NCBI GenBank assembly: GCA_934045075.1
Contig: OW203732.1
Span: 4,939,501 to 5,003,500 of the forward strand
Direction: 5' to 3'
Source of the DNA: Yponomeuta sedellus
Lineage: Eukaryota > Arthropoda > Insecta > Lepidoptera > Yponomeutidae
Length of the DNA stretch: 64,000 nt
Positions 54,649 to 64,000 of this stretch are shown here, piece after piece. The notes below the pieces were generated by a model. That model was not told the DNA's origin, ran no database searches, and saw only the letters and a list, made by a program, of their open reading frames with translations. The number at the start of each line of letters is the position of its first letter. The stretch's first letter is position 1. A program made the translations under genes and the position numbers.

Positions 54649-57600
54649 TTACTTATTGTTGGCGGCAGCCGAAGAGGAGGCGGGCACGGGGGCGGGGCCG
54701 GCGCCGGCGCCGGGCCGCAGCACGGGCCCGGGCACGCGCCGCTTGCCCGCCTCGCGCGCCAGCACCTCTAGCACGCTCATCGCCGGCAGCCACGACTGTC
54801 GGGAGAGCGAGCCGTTAGCGTACGAACGAAGAATTCGCTTAATTTACCTGATGGTGGCACAATCCCTCCAGCCGCTTTCGTAACTGTTGTTCGTAACCAG
54901 TAGCGAATTAAGAATTTTTATTCTGTGTTCAATTTGAATCAAGTTAACTTAATCCTTTCAAATTTCGAAGGCAGTCGCAACTAAAGGCCTTTTCCTTTTC
55001 GCAATCTTAATTATCTAATTATTGACACTCTATTTTTATTTACTTATATTTCAATTATGACAACGGCTCCTTTACGTTCATCTCGTGATCTTGTAGAAAG
55101 TATTTTGAAAGATAATGTAGTTTTTGGTTTTGAATTCATTTTGATTGATTTATGCCTCAGTTTTTCGCATTATTTGAGTGTTGTAAAGAGGCGAATATAT
55201 ATTTTTTTCTTCTTTTGGGTTTTTCTATATCATAATTATTCTATAAAAACCATGTATTCCAAATTTGGAGCAAGTTCGCTATTGACAAGTGTGTAACCGC
55301 ACATACCTTTTCCTTGTCGGCGGTGGCCACGACGTTGCGGTTGGGCTCGGCGTCGTAGGCGACGGACTCGCAGCCGAAGTGTTCACACAGCTCGTGGATG
55401 AACTGCCGCTTCTGCCAGTTCATCGACGGGAAGGAGTGCGAACGCGTCTTCTGCTTCGACTGTTGGGAGGGAGGGGTGATTAGGTGGGGCTTGCCTTTGG
55501 CCCGAAGAGTCGCCTCTCTTCCGATCCTGTATCATGGTTACAACCATGTTACTCTTAGTAGATATGTTTACAGCAAATTAGCAGTTTATTGCACTGAGAT
55601 TATTTAACACACCGCACGAGCTTGTGGCGTGGGCCCACTGGCACACGTGGTTGTTACAGCGCGGCGCCAGCTTACCGACAGTAGTTGTAACCTTGCAATC
55701 ACCTGAGTGCTTAGTGCGAGTTTTTTAACTACTCGATCGCGTTAACGTAAACTCATATTTCTATGGCATCGAGGAAGCGCCACCTAGCGACAATTATGGA
55801 AATTAAAATTGCTGAGTGCGAGTTGTAATGGTTTACGTTGAGAAGTGAACACGTTTACCGGCCAAAACACGAATAAACGCGAGTGCGAGTGGTACTGTGA
55901 CAGCGTTTTGACAGTTCGAACGGTTAACTTACTCATACTCACTACTCAATGCTCGATTAACGCGGTAGTAAAGTTATTCGATTGGATCTGTCAAACTCGC
56001 TCTAAGCACTCTGCTCGGCAGCAGGACTACTCACGAGCTCCGTCGCTGTAGCGCAGCGCCACCACTGTAATCTTGCACCTATCCTCTTGGCAGTAAGGCT
56101 ACTTGTACCCACCTTCTTGGCGAGCTGCACGAGCTCGGTGAGCTTCTCGTGCACGTGTCGCGCGAAGGCGTTGTCCCGCTGCGCCCACTGGCGCACGTGG
56201 TCGCTGTAGCGCGGCGCCAGCTTGGCGGACACGTCGGGGTTGCGGATCTGCAGCGCCAGCGCCATCTGCCGCGTGCGCTGCTCCACGCGGCACTCGTCGT
56301 CGCACTCCAGCCTGCGAGTCAAAGCAATGGCCCACTACTACAGGAGAATAAGTGTTTTCATTTCCTTGCACTGAATCCTGACCGCTTCCAATCGTCAAAC
56401 TGCCAAATTTGTATGTATTTGGTGTGCATTTGGCCCCTGATTGGTTAGAAGATATTTTCTCTTTTCACGATTTGCTTGAAATGATATTAATTTATTGTGT
56501 TAAACATGGGGTTGGTTAAAAGATGTTTTCTTTTAACACAATTTATTTAAAATTATATTAATTTATTGTGTTAAAACATGGGGTTTAGGTCATATATTTA
56601 GGTCACCAAGTTCTACCTTTTCAGGGGTATAGACATTACTTTAGTCAAAACTAGTTTTTTTAGGGATAATTCTTAAAACTATAATCGTAGATCTATCACA
56701 AAATTAAGATTATAGTTTAAAAAACCTGTCATCACAGATCTATGATTAGAGTTGTAATTAAAATCCTTATAAATTATAGTTTTATGATTAGTTTCAAGAA
56801 GTAATATTCAAATTAAGCAATTACTTACGTCTTCAACAAAGCACCAGGACGCGTAAGCTCGGAGAGGTCGACTGAACCACCCTCTTGGACTTTAGAGGCA
56901 GCAAGTGCACTTAACATCCTGTAACGGAAACAGCGTTGATTCAACTTCCTATTGCAGGTCCAATATTTTTTTATTAACATTTCATTCAAGAATAGCCTTG
57001 AGGTGATGCGTGCACTAGCGTTAGGGCCGTCATATCTATGATATAGCTTGCCTATTGTCTCTACGCCAGCGATTCTTAAATGGATACCGCGCATTCCAAA
57101 AGTTCCAAAAGAGACGCGGTTCGGCTAAAACTTCTGACAGTAAGACCAGGACCAGACCAGACTTGGCACCCGAGAAATATGGCCTATACCCTTCCTCAGG
57201 GAAGAAGCCCGCGCTCCCCGGTGAGGACAATGGGTTGATGATGATGATGACTCTGCCCAGACGGGTCGGAGGCAGGTCGCTGCGGACAGGCAGCCGAGCG
57301 GCTACTGGTATCCAGACCTTACACTGTGACGTTCACTTTTTATGCTACGCTACGTAGTCGTGGCAAGCCCGCTACAGCGAGCAATGCACACACGGGCAGA
57401 TAATTTCTACTAAATTATCTCTTTGTGCATCATTACCTCTATCTAATCTAATTATTGTAAGGTCAGTGATTATTAAGGGACGCACGGTCCGGCGACGGGC
57501 TGTGCAGACCGGCTGTGTCAGGACCGTACACTAACTTGTTATGCTGCGCCATGTTGTCGTGGCAAGCCCGCTACAGGGAGCAATGCACACACGGGCAGAG

Positions 57601-60600
57601 GGACGCACGGTCCGGCGACGGGCTTGGCAGACGGGCTGTGTCAAGGCTGTACACTAACTTGTTATGCTGCGCCATGTTGTCGTGGCAGGCGCGCTCCAGC
57701 GAGCGGCGGCCGCACGGGCAGAGGGCGCGCACGGGGCGGCGGCAGGGCGCGGCGGACGGGCAGGGGGTGGGGTGCTCGCCCGCGCCGCCGTGGCAGGGCG
57801 CCCCGCACGGGTGCCCGCAGCTCGCCCGCTTCTCCATGCACGGCTGCGTGCATCTGAAAAGGAATTTAGAGGAAATTAAATGAAACGTTTTTATTCAAAG
57901 TAGCGCAGAAACTGCAGCTTAGCGCTAGTTCACACATGGCGGAATCCGTGCGGATGCAAATCGCGCGGTTAGACCGGGCGGATCTTATTTACATTAGCAC
58001 CTATTAATTCGTTCATACCGGTCCGCGCGGATTGAAATTCCGCGCGGATACCGCCACTCAACCGCTTCAAAATCAATTCGCGCGGTCGCCGCTCGGATCT
58101 ATTTACTTGACGTACCTAGAGCGCGTTCAGTCGCTGCGCGGAAGCCGTGCGTATAGGACGGTGACAATGGATCGCTTCGACACCGAGCTATTCATCGATG
58201 AGGTGGAAAAGAGACCTGCTTTGTGGGACATCCAATTGACAGAATATTCCAATAAAATTATTATAAACGGAGCAGAGCGGGTAGGAGCAACAAATACACA
58301 CATTATTGCTTCTTCGACTTCCATGATTGGACTGTCACCCCATGCGGATGACAGCGCTCTCCGCGCCTGACTGAACACATGCGTTTAGAACCGCGCGGTT
58401 TGCATCCGCCATGTCTGAACTAGCTCTTAATGAACGTTACAATTCAAACTAGGTGTCCATTACAAAATCTAGATCATTTTGGAGAAAAAATGGACAAAAA
58501 AACTCCAAACTCAAAAAAAAACTCATGGCGTCGGCGTTCGCTCTCCTTGATTTTATCCTAATCTAAGCAATAAAGCTCTACTCTTTGTTTTGGAAATGTA
58601 ATTTCCTTTTTTATATACCACAAAGTGTTCTCTAATAGTCTAATTTTAATCCTTCATCTAATCTGTATCCACATACGGCGTAACATAACAGATGTATGTG
58701 TTGTGTGTGTTTTGCAGTAATTTGATTACACTGTGGATATTGGACTATTGGATTCACTCTGCGGCTAGATTTATTATGTATTGTTTTCTGTTGAAAATCA
58801 TATTAAGTAAAATGACTCACTTGGCAGTATCGCACGGGCCCTTGTGGCAGACCTTAATGCACGTGTGCTTGCCACACGGAAGTGGTTTGCCGCACGGCAG
58901 ACCGCAGGAGAACTCCTCTTGAGAGCACGGGATCGTCTTGCGTTCCTGCATGCATACAGTGGTTTTAGTGTTTATGTAAGATGAAAGCTGTCAAAATGGA
59001 AACAGGAAGTATCTGTTGCCACCTTATTGTGAAAACTATTCTTACGCAAATGTTCTTTTTTTTGCGCATTTGCGCACCGGAGCTTGGATTTTAAAAAAGA
59101 TTTTTTTTTAAACTCAGAAAGCAAATTAATTCCGACAAGATACTACACTTCTTACAGCACTATAGTGACGATTTTGTCGAGTCAAATCACTGGGAAGAAC
59201 CCGGCTTATACGGCATACCTTGCAAGCACGTTGACGGAACTCTCGTTGAAATAAAAACCATGCGTCTTACGAGGCAATCGTGCACGTTTATGAAGTCCCT
59301 TTGCCCGAGACGTAAGTTAGGACCAAACGGTCCTTTAAGTGTGGACAGTTAGACGGTTGCATTCCGTGTGGACAGTTAGACGGGTGGGATTATTCAGGAT
59401 TTGGTGCGCTTGAGATCAGATCGTCAGAGGTAGGAATCGGAGCAGAACCAGTTATTGTGGAGCAGGTCTTGCATTGCGTAGTACTGACAACCCACCTCGT
59501 GGTCACCGTGGCAGCGCTCGGTGCTGAGCACGACGCAGGGCGGGCAGTCGCCGGCGCGTACCGACCTCGTGGTCGCCGTGGCAGCGCTTGGTGCTGAGCA
59601 CGACGCAGGGCGGGCAGTCGCCGGCGCGTACTAACCTCGTGGTCGCCGTGGCAGCGCTTGGTGCTGAGCACGACGCAGGGCGGGCAGTCGCCGGCGTGGC
59701 AGGCGTGGTGCGGCGGGTGGCGGCAGGGGCGCGCGCGGCGGCAGGGCGCGGCGCAGGGGGGCGGCCGCGTGCCGCAGCGGACAGGCGGCAGCACGCGCTG
59801 GGCTCCGCACGCGCACGGCAGCTCCTCGAAGCCTGCGGGCCGCGACGGAACTACCTTCAGCGCACTTTCACGGCACCAGTTCTTCACCAAAATATATGTC
59901 TACTATTTTGGGCGATCCAAATTATATGTCTACTATTTTGGACGATCCATCGCCCAACACCCACCAAAACTGTTAGTTAGACCTGAGATTTCCGCACTTA
60001 GCCTCATAGTTGGGCCATTGTACGTAGCAAGCGCTGAGGTACGTTAACACTTCAGACACTAGGGTTTCCTTACGATGTTTTCCTTCAACGTCTGCGAGTG
60101 GTATTGCTACTATAATTTCACAAATGTACATAACTTAGAAAACAAAGTCATTGGTACATGCCGGGGTTTGAACCCACGACCTCCCGATTGAGAGGCCGGC
60201 GTTCTACACCGCTCCGCTACCACCGCCCAATCAAAACTTCATACGAAGATATAAGCCCGGCAATCTAATTGCTACACAAATCACACGTTTCACACGCAAC
60301 AAAACAAGAGGTCAATTTTCAACTCATCTGACATCTGTCAAGTACAGTGTTGCCAAAATCACACTTCTATTCTAAACAATTTGCACTAGCGCTTATTGTT
60401 TGTACATAGCCTCTATGTTTGTGTCCCACTGCTGAGCAAAGGCCTCCCCCAATTTAACCCAAAGTTTTCTGAGCTGGGCCACCTCAGAACACTCCAGCAG
60501 ATGGTTGTTGAGATCATTTCTCCACCGTCTTCAGTCACCGTCAGTTAAAAAATTATTCTTTAAAAATGATTACTTATCTTGTGAAATAATATTCCATAGT

Positions 60601-63600
60601 AAAACGAAATGTAGTACATAGGTCTTAATTATTAGGGTAATTCCCTTTAGATAGAGATAGATAGAGAACACTTTATTGTACATAAAAATGGAAATTACAT
60701 AGATATTTCTTAACCTAAGAGTACAGACGGCGGCCTTATCACAAAAGTGATGTCTTCCAGACCCTTCGGATGAACTGGACTAATACATTAGAGAAGGAAG
60801 TAGAGAAAGGAAGTACAGTATATCTGCCGTCTCGCTGGTGTGGCAACAGAGCTAGCATACAGAAGTTAACTCGCCGACTTGCGGGCAGTGGCCGGTGGGG
60901 CTAGGGGCACTCACTGACGCGCGGCCAGGGCGGGCAGTGGCCGGTAGGGCTAGGGGCACTCACTGACGCGCGGGCAGGGCGGGCAGTGGCCGGTAGGGCT
61001 AGGGGCACTCACTGACGCGCGGGCAGGGCGGGCAGTGGCCGGTGGGGCTAGGGGCACTCACTGACGCGCGGGCAGGGCGGGCAGTGGCCGGTGGGGCTAG
61101 GGGCACTCACTGACGCGCGGGCAGGGCGGGCAGTGGCCGGTGGGGCTAGGGGCACTCACTGACGCGCGGGCAGGGCGGGCAGTGGCCGGTGGGGCTAGGG
61201 GCACTCACTGACGCGCGGGCAGGGCGGGCAGTGGCCGGTGGGGCTAGGGGCACTCACTGACGCGCGGGCAGGGCGGGCAGTGGCCGGTGGGGCTAGGGGC
61301 ACTCACTGACGCGCGGGCAGGGCGGGCAGTGGCCGGTGGGGCTAGGGGCACTCACTGACGCGCGGGCAGGGCGGGCAGTGGCCGGTGGGGCTAGGGGCAC
61401 TCACTGACGCGCGGGCAGGGCGGGCAGTGGCCGGTGGGGCTAGGGGCACTCACTGACGCGCGGGCAGTGGCCGGTGGGGCTAGGGGCACTCACTGACGCG
61501 CGGGCAGGGCGGGCAGTGGCCGGTGGGGCTAGGGGCACTCACTGACGCGCGGGCAGGGCGGGCAGTGGCCGGTGGGGCTAGGGGCACTCACTGACGCGCG
61601 GGCAGGGCGGGCAGTGGCCGGTAGGGCTAGGGGCACTCACTGACGCGCGGCCAGGGCGGGCAGTGGCCGGTGGGGCTAGGGGCACTCACTGACGCGCGGG
61701 CAGTGGCCGGTGGGGCTAGGGGCACTCACTGACGCGCGGGCAGGGCGGGCAGTGGCCGGTGGGGCTAGGGGCACTCACTGACGCGCGGGCAGGGCGGGCA
61801 GTGGCCGGTAGGGCTAGGGGCACTCACTGACGCGCGGCCAGGGCGGGCAGTGGCCGGTGGGGCTAGGGGCACTCACTGACGCGCGGGCAGTGGCCGGTGG
61901 GGCTAGGGGCACTCACTGACGCGCGGGCAGGGCGGGCAGTGACCGGTGTGGCAGAGCTCCTCGCAGCGATGCAGCTGGCAGGGCAGCGAGCGGCCGCAGA
62001 TGGCGGGGCAGCGGTGCGACTCGGTAGCGCAGCAAAGGGTGCGGCAACGGTGGCGGCCGCACGATAACTTCTGTGCAACGCAACAAAATGCAGACTTATT
62101 GTTTTTGTTTTAGAGCTGGCTCGAGAAAGGCTTTAACAACACAAATTTTATTGTGGCCATTATACGATTTTAAAAACCTATTTAGAGGCTAAAAATTGGC
62201 TCAATTGGTAGAGCGCTGGCATGGATAGCCAGAGTTTGCGGGTTCGAATCCCGGCATGGGTGAAATTTTTAGCCTCTAAATAGGTTTTTAAATTTGTTCC
62301 TTAGCACGGGTTAGTGCATTAAAAATAAAAATAGTATAATTATACGATTTGTTGAGTATCAGTGAAACGGGTTAGATTCCAGAATTATTTCAGTGAACCT
62401 TTGTGTTCATAGTTACATACATTTGTGAATATGGAGTAGCAATGCCACTGCATCCGACTCCTGCATTGTTTCAAGCACAATTTTATTTTGCTAGTTATAC
62501 AACAATTGGAAGAAGTAATACCAGTCAGTCACTAACAGCGAAGACAAATATCGTGGGAAACCTCAGTAACTGATCACATACTTCGGCGCTTAAAACGGCC
62601 AATTCGTTTCAATCCACTGGTGTATTTAGGGCAGAACTGTGGTACGGATAAAGTTGACAAATCGCCGAAAGACTTCGGCACAGGATCCTCGTACCTTATT
62701 GCATTTCTTCTGACAAAACACGTTGCCCACCATCTCAGCTAGTTCGCGGCAGAGAACCTCGCGGTTGGAGTGGCCGCAGCGACACTGCAGCACCGTCTTG
62801 TCGGGACACACCGGACAGGCGCCTGCCGGTTCAAATAAGCTTCATTGAGGAATTGCTTCGTCTGTTAAAACATTGCTGTACTCGCCACTTCAGTCTGCCG
62901 TGACCACGACAAGTGCAAAGTAGCCGAAACGTCGGTAATTAAGTTTGCCTATATAGTTGCGATTAAGCCATTTTTTTTAATTTGTGGCCTCGTTTAATGT
63001 ATAACAATGAAAGAAAAATTGCGAGTCATAAAAGATACAACCTCTTCCTTGTTAAGGGTTCCGCGGTTAACAAAGAGAACCTTTATAGGTTCACCATGTC
63101 CGTCCGTCTGTCCGCGGCTTAGCACAGAGACGATAAGTACTAGAGATCCGGAATTTGGCATGGATCTACATATTAAATACGCCAATAAAACGGATAAACG
63201 CCGATAAACTACCTTTAACAATTTTTAGGGTTCCGTACCTCAAAAGGAAAAAAACGGAACCCTTATAGGATCACTTTGTTGTCCGTCTGTCCGTCCGTCC
63301 GTCCGTCCGTCTGTCAAGACCCTTTTTCTCAGGAACGCGTGGAGGTATGAAGCTGAAATTTATATCAATTACTCAGGTCTACTGTCCCTTGAAGCTGTGA
63401 AAAAATCAAACTTCTAAGCCAACGCAATCAAAAGATACAGCCGTTTATGCCGCAAATTTTCGACACTTGCAAGGGAATCAAAACCTACAGGGTGCTTCCC
63501 GTGAACTCAGAATCTTGAAATTTGGTACGAAGCAACGTCTTATAGCATAGATAAAGGAAAAATTACGAAAACCATAAATTTTTAGTTACATCACATAATA

Positions 63601-64000
63601 TATTTTTTTTAATAATTTTAAACTTACTACCCATTTCCTCATAAACGCGTAGAGGTATTAAATTGAAATTCATACCAAATACTCAGGTCTATAATACAGG
63701 TTTGTACGGAACCCTCGGTGCGCGAGTCTGACTCGCACTTGGCCGGTTTTTTTTAGACTACCATCATTATACCTATATACAGTCAGTTTTAATGATGAGT
63801 TAAATTAGGAATGCAATTCGTTATAAATAACAAGGGCCCTCTTTCTACGCAATCCTACACTACGTGTGGCCTGATCCGCACTTGGTGAGTTTTTAAAAAA
63901 AAAAAAAATCAAATATTCGTACCGTGGTGGCATTCACTCTTGCAGAAGTGACGGTCGGCCTGCGGGCCGCACGTGAGCGGCTTCGCGCAGATGTTGCCGC
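54649..64000 (-). CDS. stc: Shuttle craft / NF-X1, C-terminal ten exons (partial)
   Basis: Exons on the minus strand: 64000-63923 (cut by the edge), 62822-62695, 62070-61917, 59832-59636, 58945-58821, 57853-57659, 56918-56829, 56311-56113, 55459-55307 and 54795-54649 (TAA). All junctions are GT-AG and keep frame; about 487 residues are visible. NFX1-type zinc fingers fill the first part (CGPQADRHFCKSECHHG, CRCGHSNREVLC, CGRHRCRTLCC, CGLPCGKPLPCGKHTC, CTQPCMEKRASCGHPCGAPC). A linker with SKVQEGGSVDLSEL follows, then helical sequence, then the R3H domain (RQFIHELCEHFGCESVAYDA, AEPNRNVVATADKEK) and a short tail SWLPAMSVLEVL. NF-X1 is a nuclear RING/zinc-finger DNA-binding regulator; Drosophila shuttle craft acts in embryonic nerve development. 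The N-terminus with the RING finger lies beyond the window. GC-rich exons, AT-rich introns and repeated partial exon copies are notable. Confidence 0.92.
55612..55682 (-). repeat. Echo of stc exon 56113-56311
   Basis: 'cccactggcacacgtggttg' and 'agcgcggcgccagctta' match, with about 10% change, 'cccactggcgcacgtggtcg' and 'agcgcggcgccagctt' in the exon. A shorter trace ('cgtcgctgtagcgcagcgcc') lies at 56040-56065. Both are in the intron directly after the parent exon. Confidence 0.7.
57120..57250 (-). repeat. Dispersed repeat family R1 fragment
   Basis: 'aaacttctgacagtaagacc', 'gaaatatggcctataccctt' and 'cccggtgaggacaatgggtt'. In a stc intron. Confidence 0.65.
57340..57658 (-). repeat. Two echoes of stc exon 57659-57853 end
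   Basis: The last ~50 bp of the exon ('cgccatgttgtcgtggcagg') reappear at 57547 and, more diverged, near 57347. The nearer echo keeps the splice donor (exon-like end 57536, 123 bp from the true end); the farther has lost it. The phrase 'cacacgggcagagggacgca' repeats along with it. Confidence 0.8.
57922..58426. mobile_element. Harbinger-type element carrying a MADF fragment
   Basis: Ends GCGCTAGTTCACACATGGCG and, in reverse, GAGCTAGTTCAGACATGGCG. TTA flanks both sides (57919-57921 and 58427-58429). The target is a known repeat: the uninterrupted sequence CTGCGGCTTAATGAACGTTA exists at 36195-36215, so the insertion point is certain. 505 bp, located in the stc intron between exons 58821-58945 and 57659-57853. 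Confidence 0.85.
58167..58285 (+). pseudogene. MADF-domain fragment from Harbinger accessory gene
   Basis: MDRFDTELFIDEVEKRPALW then QLTEYSNKIIINGAERV. This is the start of a MADF (Myb/SANT-like) domain; animal PIF/Harbinger elements encode such a protein beside the transposase. It is cut after about 40 residues; the following residues (GATNTHIIASSTS) do not continue the domain. Confidence 0.6.
59496..59635 (-). repeat. Two 70-bp echoes of stc exon 59636-59832 end
   Basis: Exon-like ends with donors fall at 59636 (true), 59566 and 59496, exactly 70 bp apart. Each copy contains 'gcgctcggtgctgagcacga' or its near match plus CGCAGGGCGGGCAGTCGCCGGCG. Donors read GTTAGT, GTCGGT and GTGGGT. Because 70 is not a multiple of three, only the first donor joins the next exon in frame. 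Confidence 0.88.
59975..60235 (-). repeat. tRNA-derived SINE (family C), complete head
   Basis: Minus: GGGCGGTGGTAGCGGAGCGG, B box GTGGGTTCAAACCCC, then body CAATGACTTTGTTTTCTAAG and tail CGCTTGCTACGTACAATGGC. Parallels 36580-36955. In a stc intron. Confidence 0.75.
60393..60540 (-). pseudogene. RTE retrotransposon 3'-terminal fragment
   Basis: Minus frame with GEAFAQQWDTNIEAMYKQ and stop at 60393-60395; the same ending (GEAFAQQWDTNIEAT) closes the RTE element at 15.96 kb, so both belong to one family. Confidence 0.75.
60655..60735 (-). repeat. LINE-tail repeat fragment
   Basis: Nearly identical to 3530-3615 ('gtacataaaaatggaaatta', 'ttcttaacctaagagtaca'). Confidence 0.7.
60895..61916 (-). 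repeat. 49-bp minisatellite built from a stc exon-intron border
   Basis: About 21 extra copies of the unit CACTGACGCGCGGGCAGGGC + GGGCAGTGGCCGGTGGGGCT + AGGGGCACT. Period 49 (for example 61051 to 61100); units near 61460, 61690 and 61885 lack 10 bp. On the minus strand every unit carries the coding end GHCPPCPRV and a full donor A|GTGAGT. The parent exon is 61917-62070. In the exon's frame, reading on hits CCC TAG five codons past the true donor. Confidence 0.92.
62168..62337 (+). repeat. Snap-back SINE (family A) with clear target duplication
   Basis: Starts with the reversed tail (TTTAAAAACCTATTTAGAGG), goes into the tRNA-like core (GGCTCAATTGGTAGAGCGCT; GGGTTCGAATCCC) and ends with the forward tail (GCACGGGTTAGTGCATTAAA). 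ATTATACGATTT flanks both sides (about 62160 and 62338). The head is missing. In a stc intron. Confidence 0.82.
62338..62694. other. stc intron, partial SINE body
   Basis: 'agttacatacatttgtgaat' and 'ggagtagcaatgccact' (62410-62455) resemble the SINE family-C body. No other feature. Confidence 0.45.
62870..62995 (+). repeat. Dispersed repeat related to the 3.3-kb hairpin
   Basis: CCGTGACCACGACAAGTGCA and GTAGCCGAAACGTCGG compare with GAGACCACGCCACCTGTAAA and GTGCCGAAACGTTGG at 3310-3345. One orientation only. Confidence 0.5.
63045..63757 (+). repeat. Lepidopteran 'gggttccg...cggaaccc' repeat, two copies
   Basis: A short copy (63053-63185) starts AAGGGTTCCGCGGTTAACAA; a longer copy starts TTTAGGGTTCCGTACCTC at 63225 and ends CGGAACCCTCGGTGCGCGAG + TCTGACTCGCACTTGGCCGG. 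Each has a CCGTCCGTCTGTC tract after the start. This is a repeat I associate with many lepidopteran genomes. In a stc intron. Confidence 0.75.
63282..63316 (+). repeat. (GTCC)n microsatellite
   Basis: GTCCGTCTGTCCGTCCGTCC and onward; part of the surrounding repeat. Confidence 0.85.

Noticed and set aside
55057..55296. 79-residue hydrophobic ORF in a stc intron
   Set aside because: AT-rich chance ORF; hydrophobicity follows from T-rich codons.
60150..60232. tRNA gene candidate on the minus strand
   Set aside because: tRNA-like head of SINE family C, continuous with a body also found at 36.6 kb.
60895..61916. CRISPR-like array
   Set aside because: The repeats are head-to-tail without variable spacers, and the organism is eukaryotic; it is a minisatellite.
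61863..62078. 71-residue minus ORF overlapping a stc exon
   Set aside because: Alternative frame of the true exon 61917-62070; the true frame is fixed by neighbouring exons.

Overview
The window is nuclear DNA from an insect, most probably a moth or butterfly (Lepidoptera). The evidence is AT-rich DNA with short exons and GT-AG introns, insect orthologues (NF-X1/shuttle craft, SC35, Rrp9), and dispersed repeats I associate with lepidopteran genomes: tRNA-headed SINEs, RTE and BEL retroelements, pogo, mariner, P-like and Harbinger DNA transposons, and the 'gggttccgt...cggaaccct' repeat near 63.2-63.8 kb. Species is not determined. Nothing bacterial, no rRNA and no CRISPR array was seen.

Five host genes are supported. 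(1) 5.5-6.8 kb, +: intronless Rrp9 (U3 snoRNP WD40 protein). (2) 19.8-20.7 kb, -: three-exon SC35/SRSF2 splicing factor. (3) 27.1-38.0 kb, +: three-exon gene for a 162-residue protein resembling the ciliary microtubule-inner-protein family CFAP276/C1orf194, with an X-box-like site upstream of its ATG. (4) 42.1-50.6 kb, +: a gene with at least seven exons encoding an unrecognised acidic/coiled-coil protein; its 5' end was not found. (5) 54.6-64.0 kb, -: the last ten exons of shuttle craft/NFX1 (NFX1-type zinc fingers plus R3H domain), running off the right edge. All stated splice junctions of genes 2-5 keep the reading frame.

Most of the rest is mobile DNA. 0-5 kb: SINE, decayed THAP gene, hairpins, a 153-bp GC-rich tandem repeat and a Helitron-like tandem. 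7.7-13.3 kb: two pogo-like elements, one carrying a broken transposase and two SINEs. 13.9-16 kb: a TTCGAA-rich stretch, a MITE and a dead RTE retrotransposon. 22.3-26.5 kb: a decayed P-element/THAP9-like transposon followed by a SINE and a dead mariner. 29.0-36.1 kb: a full-length BEL/Pao retrotransposon (identical 375-bp LTRs as read, GGTAG target duplication) in intron 2 of the CFAP276-like gene, antisense to it. 46.1-48.5 kb: a Harbinger-type element with a 47-bp minisatellite, inserted at TTA into an older MITE. 57.9-58.4 kb: a 505-bp Harbinger derivative carrying a MADF-domain fragment inside a stc intron.

The most unusual feature is in stc. Four exons are each followed, in the intron directly downstream, by partial tandem copies of themselves; in three cases copied splice donors remain, including a 49-bp array with about 21 extra donors.
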